A stretch of DNA of 64,000 nt, taken from the NCBI GenBank assembly GCA_902168205.1, contig CABHOK010000003.1, positions 1,488,001-1,552,000 on the forward strand. Direction: 5' to 3'. This DNA comes from an uncultured Chitinophaga sp. (GTDB taxonomy: Bacteria > Bacteroidota > Bacteroidia > Cytophagales > Cyclobacteriaceae). The notes under the pieces were generated by a model. The model made no database searches and had not been told where the DNA came from. It saw nothing but the letters and a program-made list of their open reading frames with translations. Made by a program: the position numbers and the translations under genes. How positions within the stretch are numbered: the first letter of the stretch is position 1; every line of letters begins with the position of its first letter. Below are positions 25,461 to 35,022 of this stretch, piece by piece.

Positions 25461-28400
25461 TTACCGGATCAGGGTGATGTCGCCAACTTTGGTGGTGCGC
25501 TGGCCGTTACTCAACCGGATCACCATCTTGTATACATATACACCTGCCGGCATCAGTTTGCCATTCCGGTCATATCCATCCCAACCCTGATTTTTATCTA
25601 CCGTTTCATAGATCATATTTCCCCAGCGGTCATAGATCTGCATGGTATATTCTTCAGCGCCTTTTACAATCGGCATGAACACATCGTTGAATGTTCCGCT
25701 GCCCGGAACCCCGTTGCCATGTGTGGACCCGTTTACGTTTGGTGTAAATGCATTCGGTACTTTTAACGATCCACCCTGTATAGCTACAACTTGGTGTTGC
25801 GCGGTGTCATAGCATACTATATTTCCATCCAGGGTTCCGTCACCGTTAACATCCTTGCTGCCGTTGTCGAAGCCAGCTACGAGTGTAATGGTATATTTAC
25901 CTTCCAGCGTATAGAGATGCTTGGGCTCTGTCTCATCGGAAATTGTGCCATCATCAAAATTCCAGCTATACTGGTTGGCTCCGGTGGAGAAATTGAAAGT
26001 TTGCGTTTCCATATCGGGTATATATACTATGGACGGACGCAACTCGAAGTTGGCAGTAGGCACATCAAATACTTCAATACCACGAATACTTGTACTATCG
26101 CTTTGTCCGGTAGAGCGGAACTCAGCCTTCAGTGCTATACTATATTTACCGGGCTTGGATACCCTGAACACCGGGTTGCGCAGCGATGAACTGTCAGCCA
26201 GTGTACTGCCGTTGTAAAGTGTCCAATGGAAAGCATCGGCTCCCGGAGACAGATTGGTTACTTCAATATTGGCTGGAAAGCATGCTGCCAGCGGTGTAGC
26301 GGTGAACGCAGCCTTTACAGCCGGTAACAGAATGGTGATCTTCTCCATCTTTGTACTCGAGCATGTTTCGCCTGCATTGCGCGCAGCGATGTTGGTAACG
26401 GTTAAGCGAACTTCCTTGGTACCCGCAGCATGATACTCTACGGTATAAGGACCTGCACCATTTGCAGTAGGAGGTGTGGCTTTTATATCATCGAAGTCCC
26501 ATATATACTCGAAGTCATTTGTATTAATAGTGGACGATGTGTTGGTAAACGTAATGGTTGACAAACCCGCAGTTAGCGGAGGTACATTGTCGTAAGTAAA
26601 GTCTGCCGTAGCACTGTGGTATACTACGACTTCTTTTTTATACTCACCGGTACAACCTTCTGCGTTGGCGGCCTGGTATACTACTTCGTATATAATAGGT
26701 TCCTGCGAAGATGTATTCGTCATTACATACGATACTTCTGCGGCCGGAGCTGGTTTTTCCTCCAGCCTGTCCGTTGTGCCTGGTACATGGTAGTACCATG
26801 TGCCGTGATCGATACCAAGAGACTGATCCTGGAACGTTATGGTCTGGCCACTGCAGAGCGAAGTATCGCCCGGCAACACATTGAGCGCGATGAGCGGGTA
26901 TATGGTGATCTCACGTGTGGTCGGATCTGGTGTACACAGGAAGTTCGATGCCTTCAGCTTCACGTTATATACGGTGGAGTTGTTCGGTGAACCGGCAGCG
27001 AAGCCATGTCTGATGGTATGCTCGCCAGCTGCAAGTGAATCTTCACGAATTACGGTTGAGCTGTCGCGCGACCAAACCCATTCGTATTTCACATCAGGCT
27101 CTACATTCCATTTGAATTCAAAGTCATTACCTGGACATTGCGCGTCTGATCCTACAATAGAAAAGTCGGTAGAAACATTTACAACGCTGATGCTTGCTTC
27201 CTGGTCATCGCCTTTACAGCCGTTGCCATCCACTATATCATAGAATTTATACGTTTTGTCTTCTGTAATCTCCGGCAGAACTACAACGCTGGTTTTTCCG
27301 CCTTCTTCATTCAATACGGTATTGGTGCCATCGGTATAACTATAGGTAATCGGTATAGCACCGGATTCTACAATGAGCTTGATCTGTCCCGGTTTGCCAT
27401 AGCACAAATTTGAAGGTGCATCGAGACGGACTACCGGTGGCTGGTTTACAGTGATCTTTACCATCTCGCGTTCGTCTGTTCCTTTTACTTCGCAATATTT
27501 ACCGGTACGAGTCGAGACACTCCATACAAGTCTTCTGAAGTATGTAGTCTGACTTAACACTTCCGGAGTATATTCATTGGAATTTCCATTCGCGGATGCT
27601 GGTATATCAATCCAGTTATCCGTTGTCGGTGCTTCTCCGTCAGGAGGTTGTTGCTGTTGCCATTGGTAACGGTAATTCTCCACACCACCAAAAGGAGGCG
27701 AGAGCTCTGTGATCTTTTCTGCCGGTGTGTTGAGACAAACCGATTGATCAACACCTATAGAACCTCCGTTCAACGCAGGTGGATTCAGAATCGTAGCGGC
27801 TGAAGGACGTGATGCACAGTTGTTGCCATCTTTGATCACGATGGTATAGGTTCCTTTACCAAGGTCCTTGAAGCGTACGCTGTCCGTTCCTTGTAATGTG
27901 GCAGAGGTAGTGGCATCGTTTACTTTGGACAGTACTGCGGTATAGCCGGAGGCAGCAGGTGTACCTCCGGTGAAGGTTACTTTTACTTCGCCATCCGTAG
28001 CATCTTTACAGGTCAGGTTATAGCCATCATCATCGGTAGCGACTGATACCGTGTTGATCTCGACTGGTGTAGGCTGATCCATAGTGAGCATTTCCGAAGT
28101 AGCAAAGCAGCCATTAGTATCTTTCACGCGTACGTTATAGCTTCCTACACCGAGGTTTTGAAATATACCATCGTTGTCTGCATCGAGCTCGTTGCTTTGC
28201 ACGATCCGATATTCCGTATAAGGCGCGGTTCCCCCGGTAACAATGGTTTCTATTTCACCGTCTTTAGCCTGGAAGCAACTGATTGCTTTCTTTAATTTAA
28301 CATCTGCTACCAGGGCGGTAGGTTCGAACAGTGATACAACGGATGTTGCACGGCATCCTTTCAGGTCTTCTACTACAATGGTATAATTACCACCCGACAG

Positions 28401-31400
28401 TGAAGTAAAGGTATAATTGTCCGAAGGTGCAGTAACAGGTATGGCGTTGTTGATCTTGTAGGAATAGGTGGGTGTACCGTTTTTAACAACGATACTGATC
28501 TCTCCGTTGCTGAGACCGTTGCAGAGTAAGCTTCGTGGTGTTGCTTCAAAGGATACAGACGGATTAACGGTATACTCAACCGTAACAACGTTGGTACAGC
28601 CTGTGGGTATATATTCTACTTTTACATAGAGTGGTATCTGGTTCTCTACGGTATACTTTTTCAAATCTGCATCCGGAATAATATCGGCACTATTCAGCGT
28701 CTGACTTTTATACCAGGTGAGTCTTGTATCTGCTTTACCGGCATTCGGTGTTATCGATGATTCGAGTGCCTTCAGGTCTGCGGTATAAGTGTTTCCTCCC
28801 GGAACATCAGAACAAACCGTCTTTTCAATTTTTGTCGCCTCGGGAGAAGGATGCACCGTTACAGTAAAGGTAATGGCAGATCCTGAACAGTTTCCTTCCG
28901 TTGCCGGGTTTGTACCGATCACTTCAAATGTTACAGTGCCATCAATAGTTTTTGAATTTTGTACCAGCAGATTATCAATATCACCCTGACCTGAGTTTGA
29001 ACCGGTGGAGATATAAGCATCAGCATTCTTTACAGTCCATGTAAAGGTTGCGTCAGTATTGTTCGTGGATTCAAAAGGTACGTGTAACAGATCGTTGTTA
29101 CAGGCCGCAAAGTCAGTTACAGGCTTGATGATTGTGTTCGGATGAACGGTAACTTTTACCTGGCGCGGTGCTCCGGCACAATTCAGTTGTGTGCTGTACG
29201 GACGAATGGTATATATTACTGTACTGTCGGCACCGTTGTTGTTTTCCCACTTATGGTTTTTAATGGCGTCCGAATTATACTGTGTAGTGGCATCGGGTGT
29301 TTGTATAGCCGAAATAGCCTTTACACCAGCTGGTACATATATACTTTCGATGATGAACTTGTCAGCCGGGAACGTGTTGGATGCGGATGACAGAATGATT
29401 CCTGTCTCAATATCGCTACATAATTCTTTGTCGAGTGTAGGGTGAAGCTGCGGTTCCGGTTTGATCGTGAGCGTAATGATCTCGGCATCTCCCGGACACT
29501 CTTTGCCGGTGGCTCCTATATTTACCGGGATCACCGTATAGTTCACCGGTAACGGAACTGCTTTCAGGTTTTGGAACTGATCGTTCACGATAGCATCATC
29601 GGCAACACCATTGCCTTTGGTCGGGCCAACGATCGGTATGATCTCGGTGGCGAAGCTCGCATTGGTGATGTTATATTTGTTGATCGGAACCGGGCTTGAT
29701 GGATCAGCCTGGAATTTTACTCCGGTCGCGTAATCACTGCAGACGTCTGCATCACCATTCAACATGATCGGTCGCTTGTTTACCCGTATCGTATCTTTCG
29801 CCAGCGGACTAACGCATATCGAATTACTTTCCTGTACACTGATCACAACATCTTCCGTAAGGAAATTTACCAGGATCTTGTTTGTTGCCTGACCATCGGA
29901 GATGAATGCTCCGCCCTGTGAGTTGTCGGACAACTTACGTACTTCCCAGCTATAGGATGAAGCCGGGTAGTTGTTAGGGGTTACGTTGTAACTGATGCCT
30001 TCATCATTTTCGCAGACCACCGAGTCGCCATGTATAGTGGGTTTGCCGGGAGTAGGAGAGACGAGTATCGCTTTCTTGGTAACAGGCGCGCTACATCCGT
30101 TCAGTTCAACCTGAACACTGATGGTATCGGCTATACCGTTAACACTGGCTGTAGGAAATTGCAGCAGTACAAAGAAATCGCTGTCCGTTCCGCCACCAAA
30201 AACTTTATAGGACGAAGTCGGTATATTCCAACGATACTTAACACCCTTTATAGGAGTGATCTGGTATATTTCAACGGCATCGCCCTGGCAAACAGATTCT
30301 CTTCCGAAGATCTCGCTGCTTGCAGGAATATTTTTTATTGTCAGTGTAAGCTCAGCATAGTCTGCGCAGGATGGTTTGTCTTTGAATGTTATCCGTGCAT
30401 AATATTTAGCGCTACCGTTTACCTCGACCGGAGACGTTATCTCGAAGGTATTGTTTTGTGCATCGAACAAGGAGGGATACCAGGCAACAGCGACATTATT
30501 GGCACCACCGGTTACTTCATTTACATACGTTGCATCATTCAGATCTATATTCGATACTTTGTTGCTGCCGGGAGAATCTTCACAAAATGCAACGGTGGCA
30601 TCTTTCGCTACCGGCAACGCGCGCACGTCTACCGTAACCATAGCATCGTTGGTACAATTGGAGGATATATCGCGAATGCGGGCCAGGTATATTTGTCCCG
30701 AAGTAATATTGGTTTCCTGTATCGTTGGATCGGTAACCTGCGTCCCCGCAGGAGGTGTCCCATTTCTATACCAGGTTATACTTCGATCTGCTGCAGGTAA
30801 TGTAGTAACAGAATCCTCATAGTTTGTTAAGAGTATATTACCGGTAACCGGTGCACCGGCTGGAGGCTCTTCGCATATACGTGTGGTAAATGATTTGGCA
30901 TCCGGAAGTTTTGCACGTGTAAGTGTAATCGATGAAGGATCGGATACACATCGGCCGCTTGCGCTGGTGAGCGTCCAGGTAACGAGTACACTGCTGGGGG
31001 CAGCGGTTAATCCACGCACGGTTGTTTGTGGATTTGTTTTATCATCAAACGTAACGCCTGCCACGCTTGTTGTCCATGCACCCGTGGCGTTGTAGGTTGC
31101 CGGATCTGCATTTAACTGAACAAAGCTCTCGCAGATGTTGGGTATATCAATGCCTGCGTTGGCAACAGGTTTGCGGTCTATATTTATCTTTACTTCTTCC
31201 TCTACAGATGAACATGAACTCGTAGCGGCTGGCGTAGCAACCAGTTTTATCCGGATCGGTACACCGGCATCATAGTCTTCCTGCGTTGGTGTATAGGTTG
31301 CTTCAATGGTGATCGGTCCGCTGCCGCTTTGTGTGCTGGCAGATATAGTTCCGTTACCGGATATATTCTCCCAATGACCACCGGTAGCACCAGCTGAAAC

Positions 31401-33938
31401 TATACCAGATACTTTTATCGGCGTGAAGTTTTTTGGATCGAGACAAACACTGTCAATATCCGGAGCGCTAGTAATTTCAGCGGGCTCATCAAATGTAATA
31501 ACAACATCGTCTGTTTTCTCGAAGCATGAAGCACCACCACTGGTGATCGTCCAGCGAAGGGTATAGGCACCATATATATATGGTGAACCTTGCAGATTTA
31601 CAGGTGATTTTGCCGCGCCTGTATTATCTATCTTGATAGAACATGCAGCACCGGAACAACTGCCCGGACCACTTACTACACTCCATTTACCCGTTCCGAT
31701 CGAAGGTGTATTTCCTTCCAGCACGGTAGACGGGCCACATACCTGTTTATCAGCACCGGCAGTCGGATCGGTAGGGTCCGTTCCAAAGTCGATGACAACA
31801 TCATCGTAACTGGAACATGAACCACTGCTTACCGTCCAGCGGAGGGTATAGGCGCCAGCGTTCGCAGATGGAACCGATATGTAGGCATTGCGATCGGTTT
31901 TGTCGGTGCTAAACGTTGGCTCCGGTAATCCGGAAGGTACACTTCCTATATAAGACCATTTGCCTGTGCCCGGTGATGGATCGCTTGCCGCAAGGGGATT
32001 GGAATTCAGCGTTGCCCCGGTAAGCTGACATACAAACTGATCGGGACCTGCATTGGCCGGTAGCCCGGGGTTCGTAGATACTTCAACCTGCTCTTCCGAA
32101 CTGACTGCTTCGTTGCAGGGGCCGTTATCTACTACAGCACGGAATTTATATACACCTGGTGAAAGTACACCGGGCGATATGGTAGTACCTTTTCCAAGCG
32201 ATGCGTCTTCAGTAAAAGCACCGCCGTTTACGGATACTTCCCAGCGCAATACATCGCCTATATTTCCGGAGAGTGTAATGTTACCGACTGGTGATGTCTG
32301 GCATACATCCGGTGCAGATGACAGTGTTCCGCCAACCGATGGATTGTATACGCGTATAGTATATGATTTTTCTTTAAAGCAGGAAGGCGAGCTTGCATAT
32401 TGTTTGCGTACCGCTATAGTCCTGTCAACAAATCTTTGTCCTGATGAGAAATTTACGTTGAACTTGAACGTGGCGGTTACATCCGTGCTCGAAGCCAGTG
32501 TAACTCCCGATGAACCCGTCCATGCATATTGTGTGGCTCCGCCTACCGGTTCCGTTGTAAGCGGTGGCATGGTAATGGTAACCGTGGTTGTACTGGTGGA
32601 TGTACTGTTACATACTTCAGTTGGTATGGTGCTTACCGGGTCTGGCAGCATTATATCTTCGCGTATCGTTCGCTTCACCAGTACCTTCGGACTTTCACAA
32701 TTCAACCCGTTGGCTACGTTGGGCTGATAGCTGGCCCACACTTTATATACACCCGGAGTTTTTTTATTTACCCAATCCGGATGCGAAGTAATCGGCAATG
32801 ATGTAGATGTGCCCGAAGTAATTAACGCCCCGGGGGAGTCAGTTGCTCCCGGCACATTTTTATACCAGTTAACAATATACGTGGGCGGTACACCGGATAT
32901 AGCAAAAGCATTCGGTGTGTTGTTGTAGCAAACAGTTTGATCAGCCGCAGGTGTTGGCGGAGGCGGAGCGCTGACGATACGTACGGTAGCAGTTTTCTCC
33001 ACGGGAGGGTTATCTCCGTTTACAAAGTCTCCGTTAACCGGCACGAGTGGTGATAACGGGTTATTGGAGTATGGATTACAGAAGTTCCAGTAACGAACTT
33101 TCAGTTCGATCACATCACCAACCTGAGGATAGCCCGCACCAAATCCTCCGGGTGCTGTAATCTCGAGCGAAGGTCTTTTATTATTGGCAATCACGGCAGA
33201 GCTGCTCATGTAGTTAACTCCGCGTGTATCCTGGTAGTTGGTGAGTATATCTGCGCCACCGGCACCGGTAACGGGTATACCATCTACTTTCAGGTTTGGT
33301 ATCTTCGGCACAGCAGTGCCGGTGTTGTAAACAATCTGCTGCCAGCGGTTCGCTATATTCGGACTCTCCACTGCATCAGGTCCGGGAGGGTGTATGTAGT
33401 TTGGATTACAGTTCCAGTTGGTTGCATCCTGAAACACCACTGATATATCAACACCTGCGCAGACCTGGTGTTCATTGGTTCCGGTAACGGGTGAGATTAG
33501 CTGTACCTTACCTCCGTTATATTCATCGGTTCGCCAAGAGGCAATGCGTTGTACCTGGCGTGTTATAGGGCATAGTGATCCTTTATACCGTAAGGTCATC
33601 ACAACGACAAACTCGCAGTCGCTGTCTACAGGAAAGGTATGTGTAACATCAGCACTATAGGAAGTTTGCCCTTGTGCCTGTGGTAGTATTGAATTTTTTC
33701 CATCGCCCCAGTCAATGTATATATCTACAGCACCTGCAGGTACAGGTGTTAAGAACCCTACATTGTATGTAACGCGCGCGCTTACCGGTGAGCAGAAACC
33801 TGCCGGAAACTTATTACTACCCAGTGATGAAACAGTGGGGAGTCCTACGCATTGTGCTAGAGCGTCATGATTTACAACGGTAGGGATAAGCGCTGAGGTA
33901 ACTAGAAACAAAAAAATCGATCGTACAGATTTAAGCAT
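25461..33938 (-). CDS. Giant SprB-like surface adhesin with type B type IX sorting domain
   Basis: The frame is open from 34001, but a TACCTTTG promoter box at 33999-34006 argues for the ATG at 33938, which starts a signal peptide (MLKSVRSIFLFLVTSALIPT to ALAQ). The 2825-residue protein is made of many Ig-like and PKD-like beta-sandwich repeats, with several near-identical modules of the pattern KW-x-GSG and YTLRWT-SGG around residues 650-850, SprB-type repeats (about 1810-2060; KDATDGEVKVTFTGG), PKD domains (about 2410-2680; YSWNFDDGTISDETEPKHLY) and a C-terminal type B sorting domain (VPNAFTPNVNG, IYDRWGNMIYE, GDITLIR). Such proteins are moved along the surface during gliding or act in adhesion. 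It begins the operon with PorP/SprF. Confidence 0.9.
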   Translation of the reverse strand: MLKSVRSIFLFLVTSALIPTVVNHDALAQCVGLPTVSSLGSNKFPAGFCSPVSARVTYNVGFLTPVPAGAVDIYIDWGDGKNSILPQAQGQTSYSADVTHTFPVDSDCEFVVVMTLRYKGSLCPITRQVQRIASWRTDEYNGGKVQLISPVTGTNEHQVCAGVDISVVFQDATNWNCNPNYIHPPGPDAVESPNIANRWQQIVYNTGTAVPKIPNLKVDGIPVTGAGGADILTNYQDTRGVNYMSSSAVIANNKRPSLEITAPGGFGAGYPQVGDVIELKVRYWNFCNPYSNNPLSPLVPVNGDFVNGDNPPVEKTATVRIVSAPPPPTPAADQTVCYNNTPNAFAISGVPPTYIVNWYKNVPGATDSPGALITSGTSTSLPITSHPDWVNKKTPGVYKVWASYQPNVANGLNCESPKVLVKRTIREDIMLPDPVSTIPTEVCNSTSTSTTTVTITMPPLTTEPVGGATQYAWTGSSGVTLASSTDVTATFKFNVNFSSGQRFVDRTIAVRKQYASSPSCFKEKSYTIRVYNPSVGGTLSSAPDVCQTSPVGNITLSGNIGDVLRWEVSVNGGAFTEDASLGKGTTISPGVLSPGVYKFRAVVDNGPCNEAVSSEEQVEVSTNPGLPANAGPDQFVCQLTGATLNSNPLAASDPSPGTGKWSYIGSVPSGLPEPTFSTDKTDRNAYISVPSANAGAYTLRWTVSSGSCSSYDDVVIDFGTDPTDPTAGADKQVCGPSTVLEGNTPSIGTGKWSVVSGPGSCSGAACSIKIDNTGAAKSPVNLQGSPYIYGAYTLRWTITSGGASCFEKTDDVVITFDEPAEITSAPDIDSVCLDPKNFTPIKVSGIVSAGATGGHWENISGNGTISASTQSGSGPITIEATYTPTQEDYDAGVPIRIKLVATPAATSSCSSVEEEVKINIDRKPVANAGIDIPNICESFVQLNADPATYNATGAWTTSVAGVTFDDKTNPQTTVRGLTAAPSSVLVTWTLTSASGRCVSDPSSITLTRAKLPDAKSFTTRICEEPPAGAPVTGNILLTNYEDSVTTLPAADRSITWYRNGTPPAGTQVTDPTIQETNITSGQIYLARIRDISSNCTNDAMVTVDVRALPVAKDATVAFCEDSPGSNKVSNIDLNDATYVNEVTGGANNVAVAWYPSLFDAQNNTFEITSPVEVNGSAKYYARITFKDKPSCADYAELTLTIKNIPASSEIFGRESVCQGDAVEIYQITPIKGVKYRWNIPTSSYKVFGGGTDSDFFVLLQFPTASVNGIADTISVQVELNGCSAPVTKKAILVSPTPGKPTIHGDSVVCENDEGISYNVTPNNYPASSYSWEVRKLSDNSQGGAFISDGQATNKILVNFLTEDVVISVQESNSICVSPLAKDTIRVNKRPIMLNGDADVCSDYATGVKFQADPSSPVPINKYNITNASFATEIIPIVGPTKGNGVADDAIVNDQFQNLKAVPLPVNYTVIPVNIGATGKECPGDAEIITLTIKPEPQLHPTLDKELCSDIETGIILSSASNTFPADKFIIESIYVPAGVKAISAIQTPDATTQYNSDAIKNHKWENNNGADSTVIYTIRPYSTQLNCAGAPRQVKVTVHPNTIIKPVTDFAACNNDLLHVPFESTNNTDATFTWTVKNADAYISTGSNSGQGDIDNLLVQNSKTIDGTVTFEVIGTNPATEGNCSGSAITFTVTVHPSPEATKIEKTVCSDVPGGNTYTADLKALESSITPNAGKADTRLTWYKSQTLNSADIIPDADLKKYTVENQIPLYVKVEYIPTGCTNVVTVEYTVNPSVSFEATPRSLLCNGLSNGEISIVVKNGTPTYSYKINNAIPVTAPSDNYTFTSLSGGNYTIVVEDLKGCRATSVVSLFEPTALVADVKLKKAISCFQAKDGEIETIVTGGTAPYTEYRIVQSNELDADNDGIFQNLGVGSYNVRVKDTNGCFATSEMLTMDQPTPVEINTVSVATDDDGYNLTCKDATDGEVKVTFTGGTPAASGYTAVLSKVNDATTSATLQGTDSVRFKDLGKGTYTIVIKDGNNCASRPSAATILNPPALNGGSIGVDQSVCLNTPAEKITELSPPFGGVENYRYQWQQQQPPDGEAPTTDNWIDIPASANGNSNEYTPEVLSQTTYFRRLVWSVSTRTGKYCEVKGTDEREMVKITVNQPPVVRLDAPSNLCYGKPGQIKLIVESGAIPITYSYTDGTNTVLNEEGGKTSVVVLPEITEDKTYKFYDIVDGNGCKGDDQEASISVVNVSTDFSIVGSDAQCPGNDFEFKWNVEPDVKYEWVWSRDSSTVIREDSLAAGEHTIRHGFAAGSPNNSTVYNVKLKASNFLCTPDPTTREITIYPLIALNVLPGDTSLCSGQTITFQDQSLGIDHGTWYYHVPGTTDRLEEKPAPAAEVSYVMTNTSSQEPIIYEVVYQAANAEGCTGEYKKEVVVYHSATADFTYDNVPPLTAGLSTITFTNTSSTINTNDFEYIWDFDDIKATPPTANGAGPYTVEYHAAGTKEVRLTVTNIAARNAGETCSSTKMEKITILLPAVKAAFTATPLAACFPANIEVTNLSPGADAFHWTLYNGSTLADSSSLRNPVFRVSKPGKYSIALKAEFRSTGQSDSTSIRGIEVFDVPTANFELRPSIVYIPDMETQTFNFSTGANQYSWNFDDGTISDETEPKHLYTLEGKYTITLVAGFDNGSKDVNGDGTLDGNIVCYDTAQHQVVAIQGGSLKVPNAFTPNVNGSTHGNGVPGSGTFNDVFMPIVKGAEEYTMQIYDRWGNMIYETVDKNQGWDGYDRNGKLMPAGVYVYKMVIRLSNGQRTTKVGDITLIR

Positions 33939-33998
33939 AACTTTCGCTGTATTTAAAAAGTATATATAGGGCCTTACCTGATACAGAGACCATTTTGG

Positions 33999-34006
33999 CA
34001 AAGGTA
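33999..34006 (-). promoter_or_regulatory. TAnnTTTG promoter box for the adhesin operon
   Basis: On the minus strand this reads TACCTTTG, a perfect Bacteroidota -7 box. Transcription would begin near 33992, about 55 bases before the ATG at 33938. It is flanked by short arms CCTTACC (33972-33978) and GGTAAGG (34003-34009) that could form a hairpin or an operator. Confidence 0.55.
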
Positions 34007-34050
34007 AGGTGAGATGCTATACACGAATTCCGTACTACACAGATGTATAT

Positions 34051-34144
34051 ATCAGTATAATTACGGATCGGTTAAGTAAGATGTGCGGATATATTTGAGA
34101 ATATCAGGAAGTTGACGTTGGTATATTTTTGTCGAAATATTTTG
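34051..34144 (+). promoter_or_regulatory. Regulon site 1: inverted repeat plus TTTG box at 73 bases
   Basis: The inverted repeat at 34051-34068 reads ATCAGTA-TAAT-TACGGAT (one arm mismatch). A TTTG begins 73 bases after its last base (34141-34144). Perfect TAnnTTTG boxes also occur at 34090-34097 and 34124-34131 in this AT-rich stretch, so the promoter position is less certain here than at sites 2 and 3. The site also lies 45 bases upstream of the minus-strand adhesin box and could serve either direction. Only tiny frames follow on the plus strand. Confidence 0.5.
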
Positions 34145-34295
34145 GTAATGATGAAAAAAGATCGTGAAGATGTGAATTTTTAGAACCGTCAGCGATGCAA
34201 TAACCGATGTAAGATAAATTGCCATCGTGGATGATGCACCGATTGTGCCATGTAGCCGTATTCGGGTTTGTTGGAACTTGTGCACGGATTTAACT

Positions 34296-34390
34296 CTCTG
34301 TATTTCTACGGATATAGCTCAGCGTAAAAATTGTGTTCTGCTTTAGGTAAAGAAGCTTATCGTGAGACGTTTGCTTCCGGTCTATCTTTG
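34296..34390 (+). promoter_or_regulatory. Regulon site 2: inverted repeat plus perfect TATCTTTG box at 74 bases
   Basis: The arms are CTCTGTA (34296-34302) and TACGGAT (34307-34313) with spacer TTTC; the left arm departs from the consensus at two positions. The perfect box TATCTTTG is at 34383-34390, its TTTG starting 74 bases after the repeat. Transcription near 34397 would precede the 34-residue membrane peptide at 34463. Confidence 0.55.
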
Positions 34391-34462
34391 TGGCTGTGTA
34401 TCTTTTATTTAGGAAGATATACAACGAGGTTGAATCGATAAAAAAAACAAACGAATAACAAT

Positions 34463-34567
34463 ATGCAGTCAAACGGTAACATGAACAGAGGCGATAGAGA
34501 GGTGATCTCGATCATGTTTGGTGTAGGTGTTCTTTTTTTGATTTTTCTTTTGATGGTTTTTTCCTGA
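34463..34567 (+). CDS. Candidate 34-residue single-pass membrane peptide
   Basis: An ATG-started frame of 35 codons encodes a hydrophilic N-terminus (MQSNGNMNRGDREVIS) and one strongly hydrophobic helix (about residues 17-33, GVGVLFLIFLLMVF). It starts about 65 bases downstream of a perfect promoter box controlled by site 2, and it ends before site 3, so promoter, frame and next control site fit together. I do not recognise it. Hydrophobic peptides of this size often modulate a membrane complex. It could also be a chance frame in a regulatory RNA. Confidence 0.4.
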   Translation: MQSNGNMNRGDREVISIMFGVGVLFLIFLLMVFS

Positions 34568-34593
34568 TGCGGGGAGTGATGTAACGATGGTAT

Positions 34594-34687
34594 ATCCGTA
34601 AAAATACGGATATCGATTCGCGTAAAATCCGGTTGTTACCTGCTGGAAAATCCTGACACTGCCCCTGTCGCCTTCAGGGTAATTTTG
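34594..34687 (+). promoter_or_regulatory. Regulon site 3: perfect inverted repeat plus perfect TAATTTTG box at 73 bases
   Basis: The repeat is perfect: ATCCGTA (34594-34600), AAAA, TACGGAT (34605-34611), and symmetry extends two more bases each side. The box TAATTTTG at 34680-34687 is a perfect -7 element whose TTTG starts 73 bases after the repeat. It overlaps the TTG at 34685, showing that the downstream small gene must start later, at the GTG at 34754. Confidence 0.65.
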
Positions 34688-34753
34688 TTTATAGCTCTGC
34701 TGCGATTCCAGCCGGATGAGAGTATATACAGAAATCTGAAGGAGATAAGTATT

Positions 34754-34948
34754 GTGGGAAATAATTCAGTGACCGATATGCCAGTAAAAGGGAAACCAGA
34801 TAAGCCTCCGCGGGTTGTTGTTGTCAGGAAGATAACCGAGTATGAAGCGAAACTTCTTTTTTCAGTCTATAAGAAGCACGCTGAAATTGTTGAGCAGATC
34901 GATCATGGTAAAACGTGGAAACGGACTGATGTAGTAGGAGAGGAGTGA
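34754..34948 (+). CDS. Small basic cytoplasmic protein of unknown function
   Basis: The frame is open from 34685, but the -7 box at 34680-34687 excludes that TTG. The GTG at 34754 is preceded at 9 bases by AAGGAG, a rare strong ribosome site for this phylum, and gives a 64-residue product; an ATG at 34778 would give 56. The product has a flexible start with VKGKPDKPPRVVVVRK and a helical part (TEYEAKLLFSVYKKHAEIVEQ), no signal peptide and no cysteine. I do not recognise it. It lies 74 bases before the SPOR-OmpA gene and may be co-transcribed with it. Confidence 0.5.
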   Translation: MGNNSVTDMPVKGKPDKPPRVVVVRKITEYEAKLLFSVYKKHAEIVEQIDHGKTWKRTDVVGEE

Positions 34949-35022
34949 GGCGTGCATGAAAAGCAGGAAGCGAAATGTAAAATCCCAATCAGTATAATTT
35001 TAGTATAGGAAGTTCTTTGAGT

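Noticed and set aside
34148-34186. Eleven- or twelve-residue frame just after the TTTG of site 1
   Set aside because: Too short to separate from chance, and the promoter position at site 1 is ambiguous because several TAnnTTTG boxes occur there.
34061-34472. Minus-strand frames of 60-74 codons between the adhesin and the regulon sites
   Set aside because: Composition is not protein-like, and they run antisense across the conserved inverted repeats and promoter boxes.
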